Source of the DNA: Panax quinquefolius
Taxonomy: Eukaryota; Streptophyta; Magnoliopsida; Apiales; Araliaceae
NCBI GenBank assembly: GCA_020205615.1
Contig: CM035166.1
Span: 78,640,679-78,704,678 of the forward strand
Reading direction: 5' to 3'
DNA length: 64,000 bases
The notes under the pieces: model-generated
Told to the model about the DNA's origin: nothing
The model's input: only the letters and a program-made list of their open reading frames with translations
Databases searched by the model: none
Part shown: in pieces, positions 1-12,465 of the stretch
Layout: every line of letters begins with the position of its first letter
How positions within the stretch are numbered: the first letter of the stretch is position 1
Translations under genes and position numbers: made by a program

Positions 1-1297
1 AAGCAGGAGAAATAAAAGAATGGGTAGAACCGGTATCTAATAAGGTATAAACTTCGTAAAAGTTTATGATTAGCTTACCCGTGATCACCTCGTTTGGGTT
101 CCTCGCATTTTGGGCAGTCACGACAAACGCCCTCCCAGGAACCACCGACTTTGACTTGTCCAGAACAGCCATCGGAGTCACCATTCCTGTTGGACTTGGT
201 TTCGCAACTAGACAATCTCTAGCTATATGACCTTCCTTTCCACAGTTATAACACATCTTGGATTATTGTGGGCGGATTCAATGATGTGTCCCTCTTTCCG
301 CATTTATAACAAAGCGACCGGTGGTCGTTCTCCTCCCCAAAGCAGTTGATGTTTGTCTTTGGCGTCTTCACGTTATCATTGTTGTACCTTCTCCTCTTGA
401 AATCTCCTCCCGACTCACTCCTTCTATTATCACGGCCACGATTACCACCAGAGTGGTTACCGCTTTTGTCCGAATGCTTTCCTTCCTTCTGGTTGTTATT
501 GCTCCGATGGTTGCTGCCATCGGTATGACCCTGGTTGTGGTCCCTCGGTTGCACATACTCATTATCTCGTTCTAATAATTGAGCCCTATTTACAACATCT
601 GAATATAAAGAAAATTTATGAGATATAAGATATTGCCAAATCTCGGGCTTTAGACCTCTCAGAAACATCCTCGTCATTCGTTCCTCATTTTTGACCAAAT
701 GAGGTGCAAACCTGGATAACTCTATAAACTTCGCCTCGTACTGGGTCACCGTCATGTTGTTTTGTTTCAGTCTGATAAACTTTACCTCCTTCATATAATG
801 AATACTTTCAGGAAAGTACTTGTCATTAAATAGGTTTTGAAACGTTTCCCAAGACATGCTGAGTGCGGCAGGCTGGGTACACTTCACAGACTCCCACCAG
901 TAGTCTGCCTCGCCGCAGAACATAAAGGTGGCGAATGGAACCTTCTGTTCCTCCGTACATCCCAAGACATCGAATATCTTGGTAATTTGTTTGACCCACG
1001 TTTCCGCCTTAATCGGATCCGGCTTTCCCTAAAATTCTGGTGGTCCCAACTCCTTGAACTGCTTGGCTGTGACATACCGCGCATTGCTATCATTTCCACC
1101 GTGATACGTGCACGAGTCTCCTAAATGCGGTTTTGCATAAACTGCAAAAAGCTCCTAAACATCCCATCACTCATCATTTGTTCGGTAGTATTGTTTACAG
1201 GAGGAATATTGCCTTCCTGTTGCACGTTCCCCTGGGTGGTGATTAAAGGTGTCTCCACAGTCTCATTTACTCCATTATTAACGATCTCAACTACCAT
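1..1297 (-). pseudogene. E1 gag and start of protease, frameshifted
   Basis: This is the capsid/nucleocapsid precursor of the element. The start ATG is at 1297, just after a splice-acceptor-like CAG. The N-terminus resembles the gag of E2 and E4. The frame breaks near 1120 and again around 966. From 965 to about 246 the Retrotrans_gag domain is open, with the ADYWWES motif, FNDKYFPES and the FLRGLKPEIWQYL block, then a basic Asn/Arg-rich linker. The first zinc knuckle is damaged (CYKCGK followed by a frameshift). A second knuckle, C-X2-C-X4-H-X4-C, is readable near 190-255 in another frame. The protease active site reads DTGSTHSFI at about 10-37. That family retains the catalytic Asp, unlike the DIG of E4 and E8. 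The frameshifts make an intact polyprotein unlikely. Confidence 0.8.
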
Positions 1298-1470
1298 TCT
1301 TAAATACTGCCATAAAACAAGGGTTAATAGTCATGTCATATATTATCCCTATACTTTGACCGACCAAATAAATACCAAATAAACTTAGTCAGGTCATATT
1401 AGCGAAGGAATTCCCCGTCTCTCCCCTCCTAGTTCTTGTCTCACATCTCAGCCAGGGATCATATCCCTAA

Positions 1471-1482
1471 GCTTTGATACCA
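1471..1482 (-). other. E1 primer binding site (tRNA-Met type)
   Basis: On the minus strand this reads TGGTATCAAAGC, one or two mismatches from the usual plant initiator tRNA-Met primer site TGGTATCAGAGC. It lies two bases from the LTR end at 1485. Confidence 0.85.
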
Positions 1483-2040
1483 ACTGTGACGCCCCCAAAA
1501 TAGGTATACATCACCCATTCTGAGTCGCCAAATACATGGTACAAAAACTAATACAACTTCAGTAATACAATTGTCGTGCAAAATACGACAACACATATAC
1601 TGTGAGTTTGAATACAAATATTGTCTACTAGAGAGTATATAAACTCAAAAGGAGTCCTCATTACAATTATTGATACACTATTTTACAAAATAGCGAGGAC
1701 TACTAAACAGCTTTCCATCACTCCGTACCCCGACTAGTTCCTGCTATGTTCTCACCTCCTGAGAAGAAAAATGGAACAAAAAGGAAAAGGGTGAGCTCAA
1801 CTAGCCCAGTAAAGAATATTATGACTAAGATAATATACAACAAATTATCATTAGTCTTCAACAGGGAATAATCTGATAAAATATAATAGACAACAAGTTT
1901 TAGATCAACAACTGCAGCGGAAACAACAATCCATTAGAAGAGTCAAGTAGAGAAAGAATTCTACTATCCTCTAAGATTTAAAAGTTCATCATCAATATTT
2001 TATCCCTATAACATCAATCAATATACTTCTTGAAAAAAAT

Positions 2041-2235
2041 ATTCATCTTTTCACTACAGGCCAAAGATATTCATTTGTATCACCAGTTGGTCATGTTCAT
2101 CTCAACACCTGTTCATCTTTGCACTACGAGCCAAAGATATTCATTAGGTAATCATTCATCTTTGCACTACAGGCCAAAGATATTCATCAGTTAATCATTC
2201 ATCTTTGCACTACAGGCCAAAGATCTTCATCAATA
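2041..2235 (-). repeat. Hairpin array in E1 LTR
   Basis: Four tandem units, each with arms ATCTTTG and CAAAGAT around a conserved loop like CACTACAGGC. They lie between the donor-like site and the primer site. See the findings for variant but still complementary arms in other copies. Confidence 0.75.
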
Positions 2236-2787
2236 TCATCATTTAGGACTGAGGATGATGAAAAATATTTTAAAGAAAACGAATCCAGTGAGATAAAAGA
2301 TCAAATATTAGGGATTCGTATTACAGTTTATCCAAGTTCAATAAAACTCCGAAATAACCAATTTTGACACAGAATTCAAAAATAATGATCAAAACATGGA
2401 TACAATCAAAGATAGTAACAATAATAGACAACTTGGACAAAAAGAAGAAAAATTCATTTTTTGGTGAATAGTGTCGTATTCGTGAATAGTGCCGTATACG
2501 TGAATAGTAACCCCGACACAAAAAGTTCCAAATTTGATAAAAAGTTCATACCAATATTTCGGCATAATGATATTGAAGAAAATATCATTTTAAGAAGAAA
2601 ATAACATCCCTTACCTTGCAAAGACAGTACTTCTGACTAGAATACTGGATATAGTGCTGAATAAACTTGCACTGTATAACAACACTCAAAGTACTAAAAT
2701 ACTCACAAAATACGCTCAATATTATAGAGAGAAAAAGAGAGAAAATTTATAAATTCTAGTGTGATTTTCAATTCTAACTAAGCACCC

Positions 2788-2795
2788 TATTTATA
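2788..2795 (-). promoter_or_regulatory. TATA box of E1 LTR
   Basis: TATAAATA on the minus strand, inside the block CCTATAAATAGGG that is conserved in nearly every LTR of this family in the window. Transcription would start about 30 bases downstream. Confidence 0.7.
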
Positions 2796-3986
2796 GGAAA
2801 ATGCTTAGAATGCCATAGAAGACTAACCTGCTACCTGATGGCTTTACCTGTTACTTTTGCCACCCACCACATTTAAAATTTAATTGAGCACATTTCTCAC
2901 CAACCAATTCTAGAATTTTCCAAAATGTTTTATCAATTAAACAATAATCAGAAACTTTAATAATTCATAGAAAATAGTTCGTTTATCAGAAAAATTCGAA
3001 ACTCGTGTGTTTTCCATAGGAAATTTAATTCTCTACAACTTTGTAGAAGAAAGTTTTTCCAAATTCCAATTAGAAAATATCTGAAATCCACAAACGGGTG
3101 ATTTTTAAATACTTTCGATCCGACAAAATACGGATAAAATACCTCAACATTAATTCTTTCATTAGTAACAACATAAATAAATCCATCATTTATATCCACA
3201 TCAAAAATAAATATTTCCTTATCATATGAATCAATAATTAATTATTCACAAATAATATTACAGAATCACATTTATGACAATCAGGCTGTTTCTAGGAAAG
3301 AGGGGGCTTTCCAATAAGGATTTCTCCTTACTGGCGTGCAATTAGGTGACCAAACCTCTCCTTGACAAAAATTTCTAGACATTGCCAATAATACTATCTA
3401 ATAATATTATTCCAAATAATATGAATTATTGATCTGATAATGGAGATGATGTGCAGTGACAATTATTGAAACAACAATAATATAAATATCAACGTAGCAA
3501 TTATTGAATCAATAAAATCAAATATTGAACAGTAACTACTGTGATAATTATTGAGTAGTGCCTTCTTACGTAAGGATCAATAATTCAATAATAATTTGTG
3601 CAATAGTGTAATGCTGCTAATGCAATAACAGCGTATTACTTTACTTTACTCACGGGTATTCCAATAGTGTTACTTGATACGATTCTGTAGTTATTTATAA
3701 AAACTCAATTTTTGTCATTATTTTCATCCGACCGTTATCCGTTATGGGGCCCACAAATGGCTACGCCGTCGTATGAATATTCCCCGACAAAAAGAATATT
3801 CTACGACCAAACGAATATTCCCCGACAATTGAATATTTTATAACCACTTGCTTATTTTGCAAAATTTGCACAATTCACCCATAATCAAAGTATTATATCA
3901 AATTAATACCTTATTATTCACAATAATAATTAGAAGAAATTCGATATTATTCATTAAAAAGTTAGGGTCTTACAGTATAGACTTCA

Positions 3987-5228
3987 CTAGAGTTTATAAT
4001 AAGCTTGCCCGTGATGACCTCGTTCGGGTTCCTTGCTTTCTGGGAGGTTACGACAAACGCTCTCCCTTGGACTACCGGCTTTGACTTTTCTGGGATGGCC
4101 TTTGGTGCCTCCATCCCAACTGGACTTGTCTTTGGTGCACGACAAACAAAATCGGGCTAGGTGACCTTCTCTTCCACAATTATAACACGCTTTGGATGGC
4201 ATCGCACAGTTTGGACTTATATGTCCCTCCCCTTCGCATTTGAAGCATATGATAGGTGGTCGTTCTCCTTCCTTAACAACAGGTGTTTGTGCTGACGTCT
4301 TTCCATCATTGTTGAATCTCCTCTTCTTGAAATATCCACTCTTATTGTCATGGCAATGATTACCACCGAAGTGGTTACCATTTCTGGCATGTTGATTCCC
4401 TACACGTTTGTTGTCACCGCTCCGATGACTGTTACCACTGGTATTTTCATGTTGTCGGCTGCTTTCTCGTGGTTGCGTTAACTCATTATCGCGCTCCAAT
4501 AACTGAGCCCTATTTACAACATCTGAGTACAAACACAGTTTATAAGAAATAAGATATTGACGTATCTCCGATTTCAAACCTCTTAAAAATATCCGCGTCA
4601 TTCGCTCCTCATTATCGACCAAATGGGATCCAAACCGGGATAACTCCGCAAATTTAGCCTCGTATTGCGACACGGTCATATTGTTTTGTTCCAACTTGAT
4701 AAACTCCACCTCCTTCATGTGACGAATACTTTCGGGAAAGTACTTGTCGTTGAACAGCTCTTGGAACTACTCCCAATACATCTTGAGTGCGTCAGGCTGG
4801 GTACGTTTTAAAGATTCCCACCAGTAATCTGCTTCTTCATGCAACATAAAGGTGGCGAAGGGAACCTTTCGCTCCTCGGAGTATCCCAAGACATCAAATA
4901 TCTTGGTGATTTGCTTTATCCACGCTTCTGCCTTAAGTGGTTTTGGCTCTCCAATAAACTTCGGTGGTCCTAGCTCCTTGAACTGTTTAGCGGTGACCGT
5001 CCGAGAGTTTCCAGTGTTTCCAACTGCATTTTGAATAGGAGCCGCTCTCGCCTGATGTTGCATGAATTGTATGAAGCCTCGGAACATTCCATCGTTCATC
5101 ATTTGGTCAGTGTTATTGTTTGCATGAGGATTTTTGCCTTCCTGATGCACATTATCCTGGATATTGATCTGTGGAGACTCAACGGTCTCCTGTGCTCTAT
5201 TGATGTTCTCAACATTCTCGGATGCCAT
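3987..5228 (-). pseudogene. E2 gag, one in-frame stop and a late frameshift
   Basis: The gag precursor is almost continuous from ATG 5228. The first ~30 residues (MASENV..., HQEG) match the start of the ORF0 protein of E8 and E3. Next come the Retrotrans_gag domain (GPPKFIGE, W-I-K-Q-I, ADYWWES, FLRGLKSEIRQYL), a basic Gly/Asn-rich linker and two intact zinc knuckles, CFKCEGEGHISPNC and CYNCGREGHLARFC. A TAG at 4767-4769 interrupts the frame between the WWES and FNDKYFPES motifs; the same frame resumes directly after it. The last ~45 residues after the second knuckle are out of frame with relatives. Without the stop this would be about 414 codons. The acceptor-like site before the ATG reads CAA rather than CAG. 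Confidence 0.85.
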
Positions 5229-5399
5229 TTTCAAATATTGCCACAAAACAATGGTTAATTAACATAAAACATATTATCCCTACACTCTGACTGACCAATT
5301 AAATACCAAATAAACTTAGGTAGGTCATACTAGCGAAGGAATTCCCCGTCTCTCCCCTCCTAGTTCTAGTCTCACATCTTAGCGGGGATCATATCCTAA

Positions 5400-5411
5400 G
5401 CTTTGATACTA
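5400..5411 (-). other. E2 primer binding site (degenerate)
   Basis: On the minus strand it reads TAGTATCAAAGC, related to TGGTATCAGAGC, next to the LTR end at 5414. Confidence 0.75.
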
Positions 5412-5413
5412 AC

Positions 5414-8113
5414 TGTGGCGCCCCCAAAATAGGTATACATCACCTATTACGAGTTGCCAAATACATGAGTACGAATACAAATACAATCTTAAATATACAA
5501 CATGAAATGAGTTTTAATACAAATATTGTCTTCTAGACATTATACAAACTCAAAATAAGTCCTCAATACATTTATTGTCACACTATTTAAATGGAATAGT
5601 GAGGACTACTAATGTTATCTTACGGAATGAATCACTCCGGTTCACGACTAGTCCCGGCTTATGTTCTCATTTATTGAAGAGAACAGTGAAAGAAAGGGTG
5701 AGTTCAACTAGCCCAGTAAGAAATATTATGATTAAGATAATGCAAAATAAATTATCATTAGCCTTTAACAGTGTTAAACTGATACAATATGACAACCATC
5801 AAGTTTAACTATAAGCAATCCATTAAAAGAGTCAAGTAGAGAATAAAATCTACTATCGTTTATTATTTAAAAGGTTTTGCATCACTTTTATCGCTGAGAC
5901 TCAGCTTAATAAATAATCCACATCGTCGAATCACCCCTGCACTATGGCCAAGGATATTCTTTAGTATCACAACCACAAATTATCCATGCACTACGGGCCA
6001 AGGATATTTGTGTATTCATTAATGGTCGTGTGCATGCCAACAACTGTCCATCAATGCATTACGGGCCAATGAGGACTTTTACCACATCATTTGTAACATT
6101 ACGGTCATGTTACACCGAATAATCCCTGGTCATAATCATACCAAGTCCATCTATGCACTACAGGCCACAGATGACTTTCAACAAAATATAAACATGAGGA
6201 TGATGAAAATGATATAAAAATTCAATAAAACAAGTTCTAAAATTAATTTGTCCAGGAACCAATAACGTCCAAATTGTCAACATGATATTTCTTTGTGGAG
6301 TAAAATTCAAGAATGCTCAGAAGAATATTTCCATGATAAGATACTGGATGAAGCGCAAATAGCAAGGATATTCCACTAATTTCATGGAGTATAAAAGTCA
6401 AAACTTTAACCAACTGAGTATAATAAAGAATGGAATAACAAAAGAAATCACCGGGCATGCGATAGACGCCTTGCAAAAAGGAGTTATTCAATGAGAATAC
6501 TAAATAACGGAATCGAGTCCGACGTAAAACGCATGACAGACGGATATTCTAATGAGAATAATAAAGGCGGAATCGGTCCAAGCATAAAACGCCTGAACAA
6601 GATATTCCAGCGAGAATAATAAAGGCGGAATAAGGTCCGTGGAGCTTGCATGCAGGATTTTCCAACAGAATAATAAAGAATGGAATAATAGAAGAATTTC
6701 ACCAAGTATGCGGTACTTCGCATAGACATGTTATTCCAACATAATAACAAAGAATGAAATAATAGAAGTTCTCTTCATGAAGACGAAAGAAAGAAATAAT
6801 ACCCCAAAATTTAGAAAAAAAATTGGATACTGGAGTAGAAAGGTAGCAGACTTCTATTCTTCTTTCTCTCTAAAATTTCTCTCTATAATAATTGCTCTAA
6901 AACTTTTGTGAATTGGTGAGAAATGAAGGAAGGATGAGCTTCTATTTATATGAAAATATAGTTTTGATAATTGCACGTTTTGGGCTCAAAATATTACAGT
7001 ATAATACCTTCCTCTTTTTCTTCATTTTTAATTTAGTCCTACAAGTATTATCAAACTTGCACCACCTCCCCTAATAGTAAATAATGTGAATCAATAATAC
7101 AATCATGTGAATAAATAGTATAATCATGTGAAAAAAATTAATTACAGTATAGTACCTTCAACTATACCTCCATTTTTAACTTAGTCATGCAAGTATTATC
7201 AATCTTGCACCAACGCCCCTAATAGTACATGAATGCGATTCAATAGTACCCACATGTGAACAAATAGTTATATAAGCATGTGAATTAGTAGTAATTAAGT
7301 GCTCATTTATCCGATAAATTACCCGATTTATCAATATAACCCCCAAAAATCAATTATCATCGAAATAGATGTCTATTTCCATTAACACTAATAATCCCAA
7401 CACAATGGAACTATCAAATTCATCTTTAATCAACACAACTTATTCATCATTAATATTATAACTCACAATATTTAACAACCAGGTCGTTCCCAGGAAAGAG
7501 GGGGCTTTCCGATAAGGATTTCTCCTTATTGGCGTGCAATTAGGTGACCAAACTTCTCCTTGATAGAACTTTCTAGACATTGTCAATATTACAAATAATA
7601 ATATGAATAACTTTGTCGTCTCAATTATTGATTTAATAATAATAAATATTATGCAGATGATACTGTAACAATAATTGAATCAATAATATGAAAGATATGA
7701 TGCAGCAATTACTGTAGCAATAATTGAGTATAACTGAGTGACTTCTCATGTAAGCATCAATAATCAATATCGCGTGTTACTATGCAACCACGCGTATTAC
7801 TGTACTTTTACTACCGGGTAGTTCAACAGTTAACGGTAAAACTTCCACCGTTATTTTCATAAAGTATTTTTGTCGTTTTCTCAATCCGACAATAATTCCG
7901 TTATGGGGTCCACCAATGATTGTGCCGTTGTACAAATATTCCCTGCTAAAACAAATATTCCCCGACCAATCGAATATTATATAACAACTTGCGTACTTTG
8001 CAAAACATGTAAATAATACCCACAACTATAGCATTATATCAAATCCACAACATAATATTCAAAAATATATTTCGAGAAAAATTAATCTTTATTCAAAAGG
8101 TTGGGGTCTTACA
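5414..8113 (-). repeat. E2 5' LTR (divergent family A, 2.70 kb)
   Basis: It starts TGTGGCGCCCCC and ends GGGGTCTTACA on the plus strand. A TATAAATA box lies on the minus strand at 6953-6960. The section 6240-6780 is not shared by the other LTRs and has its own loose repeats around AATAATAAAGAATGGAATAA. The hairpin array at 5930-6180 keeps the loop but has different arms. I do not see the AGGTAAG donor that other copies carry. Confidence 0.85.
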
Positions 8114-8459
8114 GTATCCTTTCCATTCTCCTATAAATAGGATGCTTAGTTCGAATTGAAAATCACACCAGAATCAGAGAATTCTTCTTCTATAATATTG
8201 AGCGTATTTCTTTCGAGTTTTAGAAAGCTTTAAGAGTAGAAAATAGTGAAAGTTTTCTTCAAGAATATCACCGCTATACCAGTTGGAATACTCTTCTTTT
8301 CAAGGTAAGGGATACTATTTTTGTTCAGTATTCGTATAAAGTAATAGTTTCTTCCATACTCTGGAGTATGTAAGTAATATTATTTTGTTTTAGATTTCGA
8401 ATTCTATACTCATTTTGTTAAGTTTTGGCTTCTATACTCCATAAAATTAGTAGAATATC
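8114..8459 (+). repeat. Plus-strand LTR fragment (promoter and leader part)
   Basis: It begins with CTATAAATAGG (TATA 8132-8139) and the GAATTGAAAATCACACC block that is found reverse-complemented in the other LTRs. It continues to a donor-like AAGGTAAGG (8302-8310). It is an inverted, truncated copy of the leader region, bounded left by E2 and right by the CACTA-like end. Confidence 0.6.
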
Positions 8460-8956
8460 CACTACAAAAAAATGGGTCTTTAGCAACGATTTTTTGGGCA
8501 ACGACTTTATAATTCGTTGCTAAAAGTATATGTTTAGCAACAAAATTTGTCCTTCGTTGCAGATTATGTCAGGCTTTGACTTTTTACAACAAAATTCATA
8601 AGTCATTGCAAAAGTTTGTTGCTAATTCATTGGCGGGAAAAAATTTCGTTAGAAATTCGTTGCAAAATTTTTGGCCACTTGATTTCCCGTAATCGTGGGC
8701 AACGAAAGTTTTTTGTTGCTAAAACTAGGGCTTTAACAACGATTTTTCAGGCAACGACTTTATAAGTCGTTGATAAATGTGTATGTTTAGCAACGAAACT
8801 TGTCCTTCGTTGCAGATTGAGTCAGGCTTTCACTTTTTGCAACGAAATTCATAAGTAGTTGCAAAATTTGGAAACAAAATTCGTTAGAAATTCGTTGCAA
8901 AATTTCTAACCACTTAATTTCTCCTCATCGTAGGCAACGAAAGTTTTATTGTTATT
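8460..8956 (+). mobile_element. CACTA-like DNA transposon, left end with subterminal repeats
   Basis: The end reads CACTACAAAAAAATGGG, the typical terminus of plant CACTA (En/Spm) elements. It is followed by many GCAACGA and TCGTTGC words in both orientations. The subterminal block is duplicated: about 8475-8710 and 8730-8951 are recognisably the same sequence. It is interrupted at 8957 by E3 and resumes at 25296. No transposase is visible. The 3-bp flank is ATC (8457-8459). Confidence 0.7.
8952..8956. repeat. E3 target site duplication, left copy
   Basis: GTTAT directly before the E3 LTR start. The identical GTTAT is at 25291-25295. Confidence 0.85.
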
Positions 8957-11900
8957 GTGACAACCCCAAAATAGGTCCATTTCACCCAACCTATTCTGAG
9001 TCGCCAAATACATGGTACAGAAAATAACTATAACTTTATTACAACAATTATCGTGCAAAATACAACAACACATATGCTGTGAGTTTGGATACAAATATAT
9101 ACCAACTGTGACTCTCATCCCAACCTTGGATAGCACATCACAATGACACCTTACATAAAGGTATAGTCAAAAACTATTTTAGAAATTAAAATCTTTGGAA
9201 AATGATCAAGAAAACCTTCGTATACATGGGAGGCCGTAAATACAGATTATGATAGATATCATATGGCCACAGAATTATCCTTGGTTGACCCAATAGACCC
9301 CAAAGAAAAATGAGAAGATTACTATCATATTCTTTCCAATGGTGAGTCTTCTCTTGACATATCATTATCTCCACTGTCTCTAATTGATAGTTATACTTCA
9401 ACTCAACACCAAGATTATATAGGTAGTGCTAGTAGATATACTCAGCAAGTGGATGAGCACAACCCTGTCTTATGATGACACGAAGATGTATGTATTTAGA
9501 CATCTTGTATGATAGTGACAAAACACCCTTCCAACGTTGGGTTCGTCTCACCCTATTTGATTCACCAAATATAACTACTAAATGATGACCACCGCTCTAT
9601 TCCCCTGTCACCCTCGCTCGACCCAGCTACACTCTTATTACCTAAAAGGAATTGTGAAACAGAAGGGTGAGCACAACTAGCCCAGTAAAGAATATCATGA
9701 CTAAAGATAATTAAATTATCAATAGCTTTCATCAGTAATAAATCAGAGATTTAGAACATATGGTAGATGATAAAAATTTTCAACCATAGTTGCAGCGGAA
9801 TGAGCAATCCATTAGAAGAGTCAAATAGACCATAAAGTCTATTATCTTCTCCATGTTAAAAATTCATCAACAATGTTTTATCCCTGTAACATCAATCAAC
9901 AGTTCTGATCCACAATCATATGAATAACTCATAATTATAATTGTGGTTCTAAATTCCTCTTCTCATCCAGGACGAAGATAATTTTCATAACGTGTCTTTA
10001 CCTGAAACATCAAAGATCATGGTTTACCAAATCACATTTCCTGTTCATAATCATACTGATAAATTCATCTTTGCACTACGGGCCAAAGATATTCGTCAAT
10101 AGTTCATCTTTGCACTACTGGCCAAAGATATTCAACAACAGGTCATCTTTGCACTACGGGCCAAAGATATTCATCAACAATTCATCTTTGCACTGAGCCA
10201 AAGATATTCCTCAACAATTCATATTTGCCCTACTGGCCAAATATATTCATCAACGATTCATATTTGCATTTCTGAGCCAAATATATTAATATCTCAAAGA
10301 AATATATAATCATTTCAAAATTTATATAAACAATAATTATAACCATGTTAATCAATTCATCTTTACACTTAAGCTAAATATATTCAATTATAAATTCAAT
10401 GGTCATGATCATAACGATTAACAATTCATCTTGCACTCTTGGCCTAAGAGAACCCATAGTCACGATCATACCAATAATCTACCCATCTTTACACTCAAGT
10501 GAAAGAAAAATTCAACATTAGGGTTATAAAAATGTTATATATGATAATAAAAACAATATGATCAACAACTGCATTTAATTTCAAGAGTAAGATTCATAAA
10601 TCAACGGTAATTTGGTCAGAAAAAGACACCAATTTTGTCGTGAATAGTAACTCGTGAATAGTAACTCATGAATAATAACTCGTGAATAGTAACCCCGACA
10701 TGAAAAAAGTAAAAATTCCACAATAAAATTCATACCAATATTTCGGTATAATGATATTGAAAGAATAATATTTCTTAAGTTTATAAACAATTTATTTTAA
10801 TTGTTTTCACTTTACTAATAATGCATTTAATCATCCTAAAATGCCAAACTCATAAGATTTCATCACCAATAACCAAAATTCTCATAAAAAATCTGCATAT
10901 ACCTCATATAGGATTCTCAAGCCATAAAATCCTATTTTCCAATTTTCTTACTTCACATAACATATTTAATTCATTTACTCATAACTAGTCCATTTTCATG
11001 AAAAATACCAAATCAGTACAAACAAATTTTCTTTTCTGGGATTTAGCATAATATAGTCCCATATTGAACATATATTTTTCTCAGAATTTTTATAATTCAT
11101 TTACTATTTTTCATATGGCCAAAACCGCCGAATATTTAGACATTTATCGTAAATTGTACTTTTCTCCAAAAATTTCGAATTTCACATAGTATACTGATAT
11201 TATATAGATGTACTCAAAATAAAAATTTCACCAATTTTAGAGTTAACCGCAAGGAGTTATAAGGGTTTACTTTTAAAATAGTCTTTTCCCATAAAATTAA
11301 TAACTCTTAATCTATAGATCCAAAAATCGCCATTTTTGGACACAATCTAGAAAACTCATCAAATTAACATTTCAAATTTTTCCAGAATTTTTAAAGGTCT
11401 AAAAAGTTACGAAACATGAAAAACATAACAACCCTTAAAATCTCTTACCTCAAAAGAGCAGTATTTCTGACAGGAATATCGGACGAAAAGCCGAAGCAAA
11501 CTTGCACTGAATAGAAACTCTCCAAATATCTAAATACTCACCAAAATATACTCGACAATATTGAGAGAGAAAACTTATGTTTCTGGTGTGATTTTCAATT
11601 CTAACATAAGCACCTATTTATAAGAAAATGCTAGAACGCCAAAGGAGACTAATTAATAAAATAATAATATGAATTATTCTACAAATGCTGCTATGAAGCC
11701 CATCATTCTTGAAAACCAATTCAGCACACCTCAATTGATTTCCAGCACCTTATTTTTTTGTACACCAACCAAAATGGGTCCCACCCAAATTAAATAAAAA
11801 TTATTTTATTTTTCGAAACATCAACAATTCATAGAAAATAGCCCGGTTATCAGAAAAATACAAATTTTATGTCCATTCTGCCTGAAATCAAATTCTCTAC

Positions 11901-12465
11901 AACTTTGTAGCTTTGAGTTTTTCAAAATTCCAAACAAAAGATATCTGAAATCCATAAACGGATGATTTTTAATACCTCCACACCGACAAAATACTGATAA
12001 AACACCTCAGCATTAATTCCTTCATTTTTATCCACATAAAAATAAATATATCCATCATTTATATCCACATAAAATAAATATTTCCTTATCATATAAATCA
12101 ATAATTAATTATTCACAAATAACAATTATGACAACCAGGCCGTTCCCAGGAAAGAGGGGGCTTTCCAATAAAGATTTCTCCTTACTGGCGCGTAATTAGG
12201 TGACAAAACCTCTCCTTGATAGAACTTTCTAGACATTGCCAATAATGCTATCTAATAATATTATTCAAATAATATGAATTATTGATATGATAATGGAAAA
12301 TACTGTGCAGTGACAATTATTAAAATAACAATAATATAAAATATCAACGCATCAATTATTGAATCAATAAAATAACATATTGAATAGTAATTACTGTAAC
12401 AATTATTGAGTAGTGCCTTCTCACGTAAGAATCAATGATTCAAAAATACTGTGCAAAACCATGTG
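8957..12465 (-). repeat. E3 3' LTR, first part (family B)
   Basis: It starts TGTGACAACCCC. Compared with family A LTRs it carries extra sequence around 9118-9640 and 10790-11440. It has a hairpin array at 10065-10290, a GTGAATAGT block at 10658-10700 and a minus-strand TATA-type site near 11610. It breaks at 12465, where E4 was inserted. Confidence 0.85.
10065..10290 (-). repeat. Hairpin array in E3 3' LTR
   Basis: Six or so units. The first four have ATCTTTG/CAAAGAT arms and the last two have ATATTTG/CAAATAT arms, the same change as in the partner LTR at 22681-22743. Two units have damaged loops (for example CACTGAGCC). Confidence 0.7.

Larger units (their letters stand above)
1..3974 (-). 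mobile_element. E1: 5' part of a Ty3/gypsy (Tekay-like) LTR retrotransposon
   Basis: Read on the minus strand this holds a 5' LTR, a tRNA-Met type primer site, gag and the start of protease; the rest of the element lies left of the window. The LTR ends abruptly at 3974 (GGTCTTACA) and the next bases, GTATAGACTTC, continue the protease sequence of a second gag copy. E1 is therefore inserted into E2, and GTATA (3975-3979) is the likely target duplication; its partner is outside the window. Confidence 0.85.
1485..3974 (-). repeat. E1 5' LTR (family A, 2.49 kb)
   Basis: On the plus strand it starts TGTGACGCCCCC and ends GGGTCTTACA, so both ends are TG...CA. In minus-strand order it holds U3 (3974 to about 2796), the TATA box (2788-2795), a donor-like AGGTAAG (around 2611-2617), a short GTGAATAGT tandem block (2465-2515), a hairpin array (2041-2235) and then the primer site. 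The same order is found in E3, E4, E5 and E8. Confidence 0.9.
3975..8113 (-). mobile_element. E2: 5' part of a Tekay-like LTR retrotransposon
   Basis: Minus-strand order is 5' LTR (5414-8113), primer site, gag (3987-5228), and then interruption by E1 at the protease. The remaining 3' part would lie left of E1 and outside the window. On its right E2 abuts GTATCC, inside a plus-strand LTR fragment, so GTATC (8114-8118) is its candidate target duplication. Confidence 0.85.

Noticed and set aside
2321..2521. Recurring short minus-strand frames (MCRGYYSR...) in several LTRs
   Set aside because: They are translations of the GTGAATAGT tandem repeats; the repeat number, not a protein, is what varies.
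10065..10290. Regular repeats with spacers resembling a CRISPR array
   Set aside because: Eukaryotic plant retrotransposon LTR; units are contiguous hairpins with near-identical spacers and also occur in the partner LTR.
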